From NCBI GenBank assembly GCA_022824265.1, contig JAJEAG010000011.1, positions 1 to 42,353 on the forward strand: DNA of 42,353 nt, read 5' to 3'. Positions 27,286 to 36,082 of this stretch are shown piece after piece. The stretch is from Candidatus Poribacteria bacterium. GTDB lineage: Bacteria > Poribacteria > WGA-4E > WGA-3G. The translations under genes were made by a program, and so were the position numbers. The notes under the pieces were generated by a model. The model was not told where the DNA came from, made no database searches, and was given only the letters and a program-made list of their open reading frames with translations. Positions within the stretch are counted from its first letter, which is position 1, and each line of letters starts with the position of its first letter.

Positions 27286-28242
27286 ATGGAATTGCTTAGA
27301 GCCGGTAAACATAGGAATAATGGTCCTGTGCATCGAATCATAAAATCGAAGGGTAACCATAACGCAAGGTATCGTGTGCGAAGGATGGTTATAGCCTTTA
27401 CTGTTTTAATAACGATGTTGTATATAGGAAAGATTCTTCTCGGTTTTTTTGATTTACAACACGTGCACGTTTCCATTGTACTTGCAGGTAATTCTCATTA
27501 TACAGAAGGTGATATTTATGATGTTTTAGGAGATAATCTTGAAAATATCATAATGGATTCTGAAGCTAAAACTGTTACATATTTGAAGGAAAATCTGAGT
27601 TATGCCAAAGATGCTTATGTTTCAAAAAACTATGTCAAACGACAGTTAACTATTGAAATTATTGAACGAGTGCCGTTTGCACGATTAAAACACTTAATAT
27701 TAACTGAAGAGAGACCAAAAGAAGCCAATCAACAAAACACTGGCAAGAAAAACACACATCAATATTATTTAATAGACGATGCAGGTTATGTGTTAGAAGC
27801 TATTACATCAGAAAGAGAAAACCACCTGGCACTAATACTGGATGAAGGGATTAAAGAACCAGAAATTGGTAAACAAATCAAAACTGGTACAACGCAACGT
27901 GGTATACATATCATCAAACTCGTAAGGTTGAGAAAGCCGGAACTAAGTAGACATTTGACGAGTATTGATGCACGAGTGTCTGATATGATAACAATTAATA
28001 TTGGCATTTTGCCGATGCAAGCATGGATCTCATCGGACATGATTGAGACAGGTTTAAACCATATTTGGTTGTTCATAAAACAACAAGGTCTTCATATCCT
28101 GCAGAGAGAAAAAATGCGTGTAAAAGGAACAACATTTGTGAATAAACGTGGAAATAATAAGGATATTAACATACCAGAAACAGTAACATATTTAGATGCA
28201 CGATATGAAGATACACTATTTTTAGGAGGAGAAAGCAGATAG
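27286..28242 (+). CDS. ftsQ: Cell division protein FtsQ/DivIB
   Basis: A bitopic divisome protein linking FtsB-FtsL to other components. A basic cytoplasmic N-terminus (residues 1-35) precedes one membrane span (about 36-56), then a POTRA-type domain beginning VHVSIVLAGNSHYTEGDIYDVLG, and the beta domain with LTIEIIERVPFARLKH and a YYLIDDAGYVLEA stretch. A Gln/Asn/Lys-rich insert (EERPKEANQQNTGKKNTHQ) interrupts the beta domain. Its TAG stop directly abuts the ATG of ftsA. Confidence 0.9.
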   Translation: MELLRAGKHRNNGPVHRIIKSKGNHNARYRVRRMVIAFTVLITMLYIGKILLGFFDLQHVHVSIVLAGNSHYTEGDIYDVLGDNLENIIMDSEAKTVTYLKENLSYAKDAYVSKNYVKRQLTIEIIERVPFARLKHLILTEERPKEANQQNTGKKNTHQYYLIDDAGYVLEAITSERENHLALILDEGIKEPEIGKQIKTGTTQRGIHIIKLVRLRKPELSRHLTSIDARVSDMITINIGILPMQAWISSDMIETGLNHIWLFIKQQGLHILQREKMRVKGTTFVNKRGNNKDINIPETVTYLDARYEDTLFLGGESR

Positions 28243-29478
28243 ATGGCAAAAGGAACAATTATCACCGGCTTGGATATCGGCTCAAGTAAGATCTCTGTTG
28301 TAGTATGCCATACCCTGCCAAGTTTAGATGGAGAAATGGAAATTATCGGAGTCGGTGCTGCAAGTTCACAAGGGTTACGCAGAGGAGTCGTAGCCGACAT
28401 CAATCTAACTGCAGGTGCGATTCGAGAGGCAATCTCAGAAGCTGAACTTATGGCAGGGGTCAATATAGAGTCAGTGTGTTTAGGGATAACAGGTGAGCAT
28501 GTTATGGGACAAACTTCACGCGGTGTCGTGACAGTAAAAAATAGTTCTCAGATAACTAAGGATGATGTAGACCGAGCAGTGCAATCAGCACGAACAATTG
28601 CTGCGATCCCCGAAGGTCATGATATTCTACATGTGATTGAACAGAACTTTATTATCGATATGGATAATAGGATTAAGGAACCGATTGGTATGTCTGGTTC
28701 TCGTTTGGAAGCAAACGCATATATTATTACTGGTAATTCAAGTGGAATTCAAAGTCTTCTAAATAGCGTTGAAAGTGCAGAAATACCAAGTGTGGAAACA
28801 ATTGCCATTGCACCTATGGCATCTGCTAAAGCTGTCTTGCAGAGAGATGAACGTGAAGTGGGTATTGCCCTTGCAGATATCGGTGATCAAACAACAGAAA
28901 TCATTGTATACAAAGAAGATGCTATTGAACACGTAGTTGTATTTCCAGTTGGTGGTCAACATGTAACAAACGATATTGCTCAATATTTAAAGGTAACTCT
29001 CCCTATGGCTGAAGAACTGAAACTTCACCGGGGATGTGCATGGACTGAGTGGGTAACTGAAGAAGATACTAATCCAGTGCCGATTACAACAGGATCTACG
29101 CCTCCACGATTCATCAGTCGTTTAGAATTAGCACAAATCATTGAATTCCGAATGGCACAAATTCTTGAAGCAATTGCAAGCGAACTTGGAGACTTACAAC
29201 TGCCTGGTGGACTTGTGTTAACAGGTGGAACAGCACTAATGGACGGATTGACAGAACTTGCAGAACATATATTACAGGTACGTGTCCAAGTCGGATATCC
29301 AAAGGAACTGAAAGGCTTAACAGATCGTGTAAATTATCCAATGTATTCAACGAGTTTAGGGTTAGCGATGTATGGAGAATCCTTACGTCGTGAAGAAAAA
29401 CAAGCCCATGCTTTACGACGTAGTTCAGGTTGGTTTGGAGGGGTTTTTCGTAATATAAAGGAATGGTTCGGTTATTAA
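28243..29478 (+). CDS. ftsA: Cell division protein FtsA
   Basis: An actin-like ATPase that tethers FtsZ to the membrane. Residues IITGLDIGSSKISVVVC form phosphate loop 1; RRGVVADINLTAGAIREAISEAE belongs to the SHS2/1C region; IALADIGDQTTEIIVYKE is phosphate loop 2; LPGGLVLTGGTALMDGLTELAEH is the adenosine motif. The C-terminus WFGGVFRNIKEWFGY is an amphipathic helix fitting the conserved membrane-targeting sequence. GGAGGAG just upstream gives strong initiation, and the gene follows ftsQ with no gap. Confidence 0.96.
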   Translation: MAKGTIITGLDIGSSKISVVVCHTLPSLDGEMEIIGVGAASSQGLRRGVVADINLTAGAIREAISEAELMAGVNIESVCLGITGEHVMGQTSRGVVTVKNSSQITKDDVDRAVQSARTIAAIPEGHDILHVIEQNFIIDMDNRIKEPIGMSGSRLEANAYIITGNSSGIQSLLNSVESAEIPSVETIAIAPMASAKAVLQRDEREVGIALADIGDQTTEIIVYKEDAIEHVVVFPVGGQHVTNDIAQYLKVTLPMAEELKLHRGCAWTEWVTEEDTNPVPITTGSTPPRFISRLELAQIIEFRMAQILEAIASELGDLQLPGGLVLTGGTALMDGLTELAEHILQVRVQVGYPKELKGLTDRVNYPMYSTSLGLAMYGESLRREEKQAHALRRSSGWFGGVFRNIKEWFGY

Positions 29479-30031
29479 ATTAATCAACAGCATTACAACA
29501 CACATTCAATTTAATATAAGTCTGAAGGCAAATAACATAAAAATGTAAATTACCTATATTATATTTATGATTCAACTGACGAGAATACTGACACACCACT
29601 GAAATTCACTTTTCTCCATGCTATAGCAATATATTGATTTAAAATATATTCTAATGTATAATTTAATTAGGTCTACAACACTAATATAGATTTGTAAAAG
29701 GTGGTGACAGAAATATTGTTATCTTAATAATGATATTTTAAATCAAGAGAAACAGTTACTTGATTAAATCGGAATTCTCTACTCTCAATATTATCGTAAA
29801 TTAACACCGTAGGGGTAAATGGGATGGTGTTATATTCATTGCTAAACTAAAAGTATATTATGAACGGACCAAAATTCACATTGTGATAGTGCTTGAAGAA
29901 ATTGAAATACTTTTGAAGTGGGAGGTATAAGGTTACCCTTGGAAATACAACATTATATAACTATTCAAAAGGATGTTATATGCGGCGGATGCACCGAAGG
30001 ATGAGTTGTCCAAAGGTGACTAAAAGAAATA
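29479..30031 (+). other. 553-base gap between ftsA and ftsZ
   Basis: No gene is visible in this AT-rich stretch. It holds a good sigma-70-type promoter (29634-29662) and a long untranslated leader to ftsZ, so ftsZ is probably transcribed separately from, or in addition to, the upstream cluster. AAAGGTGA near 30013 and AAAAG just before the ATG are the only ribosome binding candidates. I see no strong terminator hairpin. Confidence 0.5.
29634..29662 (+). promoter_or_regulatory. Candidate sigma-70 promoter for ftsZ
   Basis: TTGATT (29634-29639) and a perfect TATAAT (29657-29662) are separated by 17 bases, about 370 bases upstream of ftsZ. The region is AT-rich, so chance matches are possible. 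Confidence 0.5.
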
Positions 30032-31360
30032 ATGATAGATTTTGAACAAGAAGAATTTGATAATGCGAGTGCGAAAATAAAGGTTATTGGTGTTGGTGGA
30101 GCAGGCGGAAATGCTGTAAGACGCATGATAGAAGCAGGTCTCACCGGCATTGAGTTCTATGCAGTAAACACTGACCAGCAGGCACTTAGCACATGCCATG
30201 GAGCGAAACAAATTCCGATTGGAATGAGCACAACCAATGGATTAGGTGCAGGTGCAAATCCTGAGATCGGAAAAAAGGCTGCTGATGAAGATCGAGAAGT
30301 TTTACAAGAAATTGTTGATTCTGCAAACATGGTTTTTGTTGCAGCAGGTATGGGCGGTGGTACAGGAACTGGTGCTGCACCAGTTGTAGCTGCTCTTGCT
30401 AAAGAGAAGGGTGCTTTAACAATTGGTGTCGTTACACGTCCATTTAATTTTGAAGGTAGACATCGTGCAGAAAAGGCTGAAGTTGGATTGGATGAACTTC
30501 GTATTAGTGCTGACTCTGTCATCGTAGTTCCAAACCAACGCCTGATAGACACCATTGATAGGAAACTCCCTATTCCAGAAGCATTCAAGATAGGCGATGA
30601 GATTCTATTACACGGTGTTCAGAGCATCTCCGATATTATTACGGAGGCAGGTGAAATTAATGTAGACTTTGCTGACGTTGAAACTGTCATGCGTGATGCA
30701 GGAACAGCTTTGATGGGTATGGGACGAGCCACTGGAGATAATCGTGCTCAAGCTGCTGCTGCAGCTGCTATTTCCTCTGACCTACTTGAAGAAAACAGTA
30801 TTGCAGGTGCTGTTGGGATGATCGTAAATATCACATCACCTCCAGATTTTACAATGGCGGAATTGGATGACACGATGCGAGTAATTGTTGAAGCTTCTCA
30901 AGATGCACAACCCATCTTCGGATTGGTCTATAAGGATGAATTGGAACTCAACGATGAAGTGCTGGTGACTGTCATTGCTACAGGATTTGACCCACCTACT
31001 GATCCAAGTCATATATCAAGACCAAGTGGAGGATTCAGTGGGCAAGGTGGACAACCGAACCCGATGTTCCAAGGTAGCCGTGTTCGTAATACTGAATCCA
31101 GTGGTTCCGCCCGAGGACAACAAGGTTCGCAGCGTCCTGCATGGGACAGACAACCTCAGGAAAGAAAGGACGAGAGAGCACCCGCATCCACACAATCGAA
31201 AACATCTGCTCCTCAACGGCAGCAACCACCACAAAAAGCACAAGATGAACCTGAAAATGATCAGGCTGCAAATGATGAACAAGAACAGAACCGAGAAAAA
31301 CAGTGGGACATCCCAGCATTTCTTCGTGTTCAACAGCGACGGGATAAACGAAGAAACTAA
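30032..31360 (+). CDS. ftsZ: Cell division GTPase FtsZ
   Basis: The tubulin homologue that forms the Z-ring. IKVIGVGGAGGNAVRRM opens the GTPase domain; GMGGGTGTGAAPVVA is the tubulin signature G-box; NVDFADVETVMRDAG is the T7 loop region. After residue ~318 comes a Gln/Pro/Ser-rich disordered linker of roughly 100 residues. The terminal peptide WDIPAFLRVQQ matches the conserved tail that binds FtsA and other partners, followed by a basic end (RRDKRRN). Length is 442 residues. The start follows an in-frame stop, so no longer form is possible. Confidence 0.97.
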   Translation: MIDFEQEEFDNASAKIKVIGVGGAGGNAVRRMIEAGLTGIEFYAVNTDQQALSTCHGAKQIPIGMSTTNGLGAGANPEIGKKAADEDREVLQEIVDSANMVFVAAGMGGGTGTGAAPVVAALAKEKGALTIGVVTRPFNFEGRHRAEKAEVGLDELRISADSVIVVPNQRLIDTIDRKLPIPEAFKIGDEILLHGVQSISDIITEAGEINVDFADVETVMRDAGTALMGMGRATGDNRAQAAAAAAISSDLLEENSIAGAVGMIVNITSPPDFTMAELDDTMRVIVEASQDAQPIFGLVYKDELELNDEVLVTVIATGFDPPTDPSHISRPSGGFSGQGGQPNPMFQGSRVRNTESSGSARGQQGSQRPAWDRQPQERKDERAPASTQSKTSAPQRQQPPQKAQDEPENDQAANDEQEQNREKQWDIPAFLRVQQRRDKRRN

Positions 31361-31403
31361 TACTGTTCAAATTCTTGACTAATATTAATTATGAGGAATT
31401 ATA

Positions 31404-33146
31404 TTGGATTTACGCAAGCACACGCTTCAATTACTACAATCAGAAAAACACATAGTTGAAGATAAACGTGCATCAACACACTATAGGAAGTCTAACAGAT
31501 TCGCATTGGTTTATCCGAGTACATATCAACTTGGTATGTCAAGTTTAGGGGTACAGGTAATACATGCGACGTTGAATCGTCGTTTGGATACTGCTTGTGA
31601 ACGTGTTTTTATTCCAGAATCAAATTATGTTCACGAATTGATTAAGAAGAATATTCCACTTTTCTCATTAGAAACACAAACTCCTCTGAACGCATTTGAT
31701 ATAGTCGGTTTTTCAGTTTCATTTGAATCTGACTACGTCAATATCGTGCGCGCCTTGGAATTAGGTAAAATACCGCAGCTGTCTGATGAACGTTCAGAAT
31801 GGGATCCGCTTATTATCGCTGGAGGTATAAATATCTCATATAATCCAGAACCGTTAGCGGATTTTATAGATGTCTTTGTTGTAGGTGAAGCAGAACTGAT
31901 TATCCATGATTTGATGGATAAATTCAACGATTGGAAACAGTCCAATACCCCTAAAGCAGAATTACTAAAATCTCTCGCAAAAGAACCAGGTTTGTATGTT
32001 CCAAGTTTTTATGATGTTACATACAACTCAGATGGAGTTGTTGATCATGTCAATGCTAAGCCAGGATTTCCAGACAAAATTCGTTCCGCAGCAGTACCAG
32101 TTCTGAATGATGTGGAGACCTGTACACATATACATACACCTAACACAGAATTTTCCAACGCACACCTGATTGAAATTGTACGTGGGTGTGGTAGGCAGTG
32201 TCGTTTCTGTGTGGCGGATTATGCACGTAGATGGCCTCGACACCGTACCGTAGATAACACGCTTGAACTTGCAGAAAAAGCACGCGGTATTACGGACAAA
32301 ATTGGTTTGGTAGGAGCGTCTATTTCTGATCATCCGCAGATTAACGAGATAGCAACTGGTTTAGTTGATCGAGGATTTCGTATTTCTTGTGCTTCGCTTC
32401 GTGCAGAAACAGTTGAGGCTCCACTACTTGATGCACTTGCAGATAGTGATCAAGGTACGATCACTATCGCACCGGAAGTAGCAACTGAGGAACTACAAAA
32501 GGTTGTTAACAAAGCAATTCCCAAAGAACGTCTCTATTACATTTTTGAAGAGGCGTTGAAACGAGATATTCTTAACCTACGTCTATATTTTCTCATAGGT
32601 GTTCCGCAGGAAACACCGGACGATGTAACTGCAATCGTGGATATGGCACGAGAGATGCGTACTATCTTGTTACCACATGCTAAGCGCACAGGAAAAATAG
32701 GTCGTATCAGTTTTACAATTTCACCGATGGTGCCGAAGCCACATACACCATTTCAATGGGTAGCGATGGAACCACCAAAAACAATTGCAAAAAAACTTGA
32801 TTATCTGAAGCGAGAGATAAACAAACTTGGCAGTATCAAAGTATCCTCTGCAAGCGCACGAATGGCACACCAGGAGGCTGTATTTGCCAGAGGAGACCGT
32901 CGGCTTGGAAAGGTTATCCTTGATCTTGCACGCGGAAATACGTGGAACAACGCATTCCGCACACATGGGTTAGCTCCAGATTTCTACGCACTTCGTCAAC
33001 GAGGTTTCACCGAAGTAAACCCGTGGGATCATCTTGACCTTAACGTTAAACCCCAATTTTTACAACTTGAACACAACAAACACGAAAAGGGTTTTATGAC
33101 AAGTCAATGTGATACTACTGTCTGTAAAAAATGCGGTGCTTGTTAA
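31404..33146 (+). CDS. Radical SAM protein with N-terminal B12-binding-like domain
   Basis: A 580-residue protein of the TIGR03960-like group. Residues ~30-170 form a cobalamin-binding-like fold (YPSTYQLGMSSLGVQVIH, GFSVSFESDYVNI, IAGGINISYNPEPLADF). C262, C266 and C269 in RGCGRQCRFC are the 4Fe-4S ligands of the radical SAM core, which continues through TITIAPEVATEELQ and YFLIGVPQETPDD. The C-terminus ends in four cysteines (CDTTVCKKCGAC), a possible second metal site. The reaction is unknown. The usual DUF2344 partner is neither fused nor adjacent. The TTG start is favoured by GAGGAA eight bases upstream; it follows ftsZ by 43 bases. Confidence 0.87.
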   Translation: MDLRKHTLQLLQSEKHIVEDKRASTHYRKSNRFALVYPSTYQLGMSSLGVQVIHATLNRRLDTACERVFIPESNYVHELIKKNIPLFSLETQTPLNAFDIVGFSVSFESDYVNIVRALELGKIPQLSDERSEWDPLIIAGGINISYNPEPLADFIDVFVVGEAELIIHDLMDKFNDWKQSNTPKAELLKSLAKEPGLYVPSFYDVTYNSDGVVDHVNAKPGFPDKIRSAAVPVLNDVETCTHIHTPNTEFSNAHLIEIVRGCGRQCRFCVADYARRWPRHRTVDNTLELAEKARGITDKIGLVGASISDHPQINEIATGLVDRGFRISCASLRAETVEAPLLDALADSDQGTITIAPEVATEELQKVVNKAIPKERLYYIFEEALKRDILNLRLYFLIGVPQETPDDVTAIVDMAREMRTILLPHAKRTGKIGRISFTISPMVPKPHTPFQWVAMEPPKTIAKKLDYLKREINKLGSIKVSSASARMAHQEAVFARGDRRLGKVILDLARGNTWNNAFRTHGLAPDFYALRQRGFTEVNPWDHLDLNVKPQFLQLEHNKHEKGFMTSQCDTTVCKKCGAC

Positions 33147-33230
33147 ACAATTGCTGGATTGTGTTTTTATATTGCATTGATTTGATAATTGACATACGTG
33201 AGAATGAATTACTATGAGGAGGGACTTACA

Positions 33231-34010
33231 GTGTTAAGATGGGTAAAATTCACAATGGTATTGGTTACGTTACTGTCATTGTTCATTGTAGCTGAGCATA
33301 CCTTCGCAGATTTAGATGATGAATCACTCGTGTTATACTTTTCCTTTGATGAAGGCAAAGGGAACACAGCAAAAGATAGTTCTAATTATGGACATGACGG
33401 TGATCTTATCGCAAATCCATCATGGACTGATGGTAAATTTGACAGCATGGCAATTGAATTTGATGGAGCAAAAAGTCAATATGTACAAGTTCCAATAAAC
33501 GATACTCTCCAGTTGAGAGAACAGTTTACTGTAGCATTTTGGGTCAAACGTGGAGACAATCAGGTTGCGACATGGAACTATATGGTTTCTGCTGGTTCGC
33601 TTGTATGGGCAACCATTTTTAATCGAGATAGCCAAAAGACTTATTTATGGTCTAAAGCACCAGGTTGGACACAAAAAGGTATAACCAATGAAAACCAACC
33701 GCAAGATTGGGTGCATATTGCTGTGACGCATGATATACAGAATGATGTAAGCATTTATTATGATGGCAAAAAAGTCGGTGGTGGACCAAAACCACCAGCA
33801 ATTATACAGATTGACGGTTCAGTAATGGTTGGAGCAAGGCATCCTGGACTTGAGTTTTTTACGGGGATAATTGACGAAGTGTATCTCTTTAATCGAATCC
33901 TTACCGTTGATGAGATAAGCATGGTTAAAGATGGGGCATTTTTATCCGTAGAACCTGCAGATAAACTGGCTACAAGATGGGGTCTTATAAAAGCTGAAAA
34001 CAAAAAGTAG
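33231..34010 (+). CDS. Secreted LamG/concanavalin-like lectin-domain protein
   Basis: A signal peptide (MLRWVKFTMVLVTLLSLF, cleavage near HTFA-DLDD) precedes a single LamG-like jelly-roll domain: LVLYFSFDEGKGNTAKDSS, FTVAFWVKRGD, WVHIAVTHDIQNDVSIYYDGKKV and FTGIIDEVYLFNRILTVDEI are the standard blocks. About 259 residues, no enzyme domain; probably binds carbohydrate or a surface partner. I chose GTG 33231 because GAGGAGGG lies seven bases upstream and a clean signal peptide follows; a TTG at 33189 would add 14 unsupported residues. A strong terminator follows. Confidence 0.85.
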   Translation: MLRWVKFTMVLVTLLSLFIVAEHTFADLDDESLVLYFSFDEGKGNTAKDSSNYGHDGDLIANPSWTDGKFDSMAIEFDGAKSQYVQVPINDTLQLREQFTVAFWVKRGDNQVATWNYMVSAGSLVWATIFNRDSQKTYLWSKAPGWTQKGITNENQPQDWVHIAVTHDIQNDVSIYYDGKKVGGGPKPPAIIQIDGSVMVGARHPGLEFFTGIIDEVYLFNRILTVDEISMVKDGAFLSVEPADKLATRWGLIKAENKK

Positions 34011-34033
34011 GTTTAGGGTTAGGTTTAGCATGT

Positions 34034-34060
34034 AAGGGCAGAGATATCTCTGCCCTTTTT
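34034..34060 (+). terminator. Rho-independent terminator after the LamG gene
   Basis: A perfect 12-bp inverted repeat (AAGGGCAGAGAT at 34034-34045 with its complement at 34046-34057) runs into TTTTT. It ends the rightward transcript and separates it from the convergent leftward operon that ends at 34159. Confidence 0.85.
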
Positions 34061-34158
34061 CGTTTCTTGTTAGATTGAGTGTTTAATCTTAATCGGGTAG
34101 GTTGGACTGAACAACGCGAAGCAAATCCATTATGTTCTATAGTAGAGATAGAATCTTC

Positions 34159-34773
34159 CTATAGCGATTCCAATTCATTCAATGCAGTGATAATCTGATC
34201 CGAAGATGTTCGATGACCGTACCTTGCACCGAGGTCTTTCCAAGCGATTTTTCCATTAACATCAATAATGTAGGTTGTAGGACGCGCTAACCCTGAACCA
34301 TTCTGATCGAAAGCATTGTAATCATCGATAGTTAGTTTATCCTCATCTGAAAGTAGAAGATAAGATATACTTTCGTTATTACGTGTATGAGATGCCCCCG
34401 CTGGAGTATCAGCACTAATAGCAATTAATTCAGCAGCACCTGCTGATTTTATATTCTCATACCCATTTTGCAACTCACCGAGTTGTCCTCTACAAAACGG
34501 TCATCCGCCAGTGGCATAGAAGGCAAGTACAACCACTTTTCCTGCGTAATCGTTTAAGGAATGTAAATTTCCATCTCCATCAGGAAGTGAAAATACGGGT
34601 GCTGTTTCTCCAATTGATAGACCGTCTCCCGCAGGTAAAGGGTCGAAAGTTGGTTCTTCAGGTATTGTTAATATATTTTCCGGCAGCATATCAGTATCAA
34701 GGCAACTAAAACCTATCAATGTCACAGCAATTAGTGTGACAAACGAAAGTCCATTAATAAGTTTATTCATCAT
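34159..34773 (-). CDS. Peroxiredoxin-like (AhpC/TSA) lipoprotein, predicted selenoprotein
   Basis: Read through one in-frame TGA (34501-34503), this is a 204-residue thioredoxin-fold protein: a membrane-anchoring N-terminus with Cys near residue 24 (LIGFSC), GETAPVFSLPDGDGNLHSL, then VVVLAFYATGG-U91-PFCRGQLGELQ and a normal Prx C-terminal half (LIAISADTPAGAS, YIIDVNGKIAWKDLG). Relatives carry W-C-P-F-C-R here, so TGA stands exactly at the peroxidatic Cys, giving U-x-x-C. A six-bp hairpin follows (34471-34485). It should reduce peroxides outside the cytoplasm. The ATG overlaps the end of the sulfatase gene by 11 bases and AAGGAG lies upstream. Read conventionally it would be two broken genes; the Sec reading is an inference. 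Confidence 0.82.
34471..34485 (-). promoter_or_regulatory. Candidate bacterial SECIS hairpin of the Prx gene
   Basis: On the coding strand, CAACTC-GGT-GAGTTG forms a perfect six-bp stem with a G-first triloop; 21 bases separate the TGA from the loop. Both features match known bacterial SECIS rules (loop G, roughly 16-37 bases from the UGA). Confidence 0.65.
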
Positions 34774-36082
34774 ACTCAATTTCTCCTTCGTCTCCTTGTG
34801 TTTGCATCCATTTTTGAACATCCGCACGCATCTGTTCAAGAATCGGTTGTGATGTTGGATCATAAGCAATATTGTCAAATTCGTAAGGATCTGCAATTAT
34901 ATCGTACAGTTCCTCAACTGGATGGTGTTGTGTCAAATGAACAAGTTCAGCAGTATTTGGGTCATGTTTCGCTTTTTCCATCCAACTGTTCCATACTTCT
35001 GCATGACTTTCTGGTATACCCTCTACCTGTGTGAAATGCGTAGTCCAAGTATTTTCAGGCATAAGGTTTAAGATATATTTGTATCGGTTATTTCTAACAC
35101 ATCTTTGTGGGAATACGTTCATGTTACCATCGCGTGTATGTGTGCCGTATATTTTATCACGAAAAGTTGCTTGTTGTCCATATAAAACTTCCTTATAACT
35201 TTTACCATCTAATTCTTCAGAAGGTTGTCCTTCTGCGATATCTATAAGGGTAGGCAAAAAATCAATATGAGAAATCATTGCGTCTGATACAGAACCTGTT
35301 GGAACTACGCCTTTCCACCTTGCGATAAATGGAAGATGTATACCTGTATCATACAATGCCCACTTGCAGTGGGGCCATTCGGATCCGTGATCGGTTGTAT
35401 ATATAAAAAGTGTGTTATCTAAATATCCGTGTGTTTCTAATATTCTATCAATCTCTCCAATACGGGTATCCATCGTAGTGATATCCTGATAGTAGTTAGC
35501 AAGTGCTTTCCGTGCAATAGGTGTATCTGCTATATAGGGTGGTAAAGGTAATGTGTTGGGGTCATATATCTTGTTCGGTTCCCAAGTAACATGTGGATTG
35601 CTATCGCCTAAAATAAGACAGATCGGTTGATTAGGATTCTCATGTTGATGGGTGGATAGAAATTTTTCAACTGGAACGGTATCAAGACCTTCAGCGCGGT
35701 ATTTACGTCTATGTTCTTCCCGTTTTGGTAGAAATCCACCGATATATTCAAAATCGAAGAGCGATGCAGGTTTCACATGTATTTTTCCTGCGATTGCAAC
35801 TCTATAACCCTGTTCGCGTAGCAGTTTTGGTAAGGTATCAAGTGTCGAATGGCATTCTGTATGGTTTCCCATGGCACCGTGTCGCGCAGGATATAGTCCT
35901 GTGTATAGTGTGGAACGTGAAGGCGCGCAGGTAGGTGTTGGTGTAAATGCTTGCGTGAAACGCATTCCATGTTCAGCAATGCGATCTAAGTGTGGTGTTT
36001 TGATGTATGTATTACCGTAGCAACCGAGGTATTCCTTGCCATGATCATCGGAGAGATAGACAACGATATTTAGTTTCGTCAT
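34763..36082 (-). CDS. Type I sulfatase (formylglycine-dependent arylsulfatase family)
   Basis: This enzyme hydrolyses sulfate esters. C52 in PTCAPSRSTLYTG is the C-x-P-S-R site converted to formylglycine by a maturase. Metal-binding residues appear in VVYLSDDHGKEYLG at the N-terminus and in YTTDHGSEW further on. Length is 439 residues. No signal peptide is visible, so it is probably cytoplasmic and its substrate is unknown. Its ATG overlaps the stop of the PhyH gene (ATGA), and its end overlaps the Prx start, making a tightly coupled three-gene operon. The formylglycine-generating enzyme is not in the window. Confidence 0.92.
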   Translation of the reverse strand: MTKLNIVVYLSDDHGKEYLGCYGNTYIKTPHLDRIAEHGMRFTQAFTPTPTCAPSRSTLYTGLYPARHGAMGNHTECHSTLDTLPKLLREQGYRVAIAGKIHVKPASLFDFEYIGGFLPKREEHRRKYRAEGLDTVPVEKFLSTHQHENPNQPICLILGDSNPHVTWEPNKIYDPNTLPLPPYIADTPIARKALANYYQDITTMDTRIGEIDRILETHGYLDNTLFIYTTDHGSEWPHCKWALYDTGIHLPFIARWKGVVPTGSVSDAMISHIDFLPTLIDIAEGQPSEELDGKSYKEVLYGQQATFRDKIYGTHTRDGNMNVFPQRCVRNNRYKYILNLMPENTWTTHFTQVEGIPESHAEVWNSWMEKAKHDPNTAELVHLTQHHPVEELYDIIADPYEFDNIAYDPTSQPILEQMRADVQKWMQTQGDEGEIEYDE

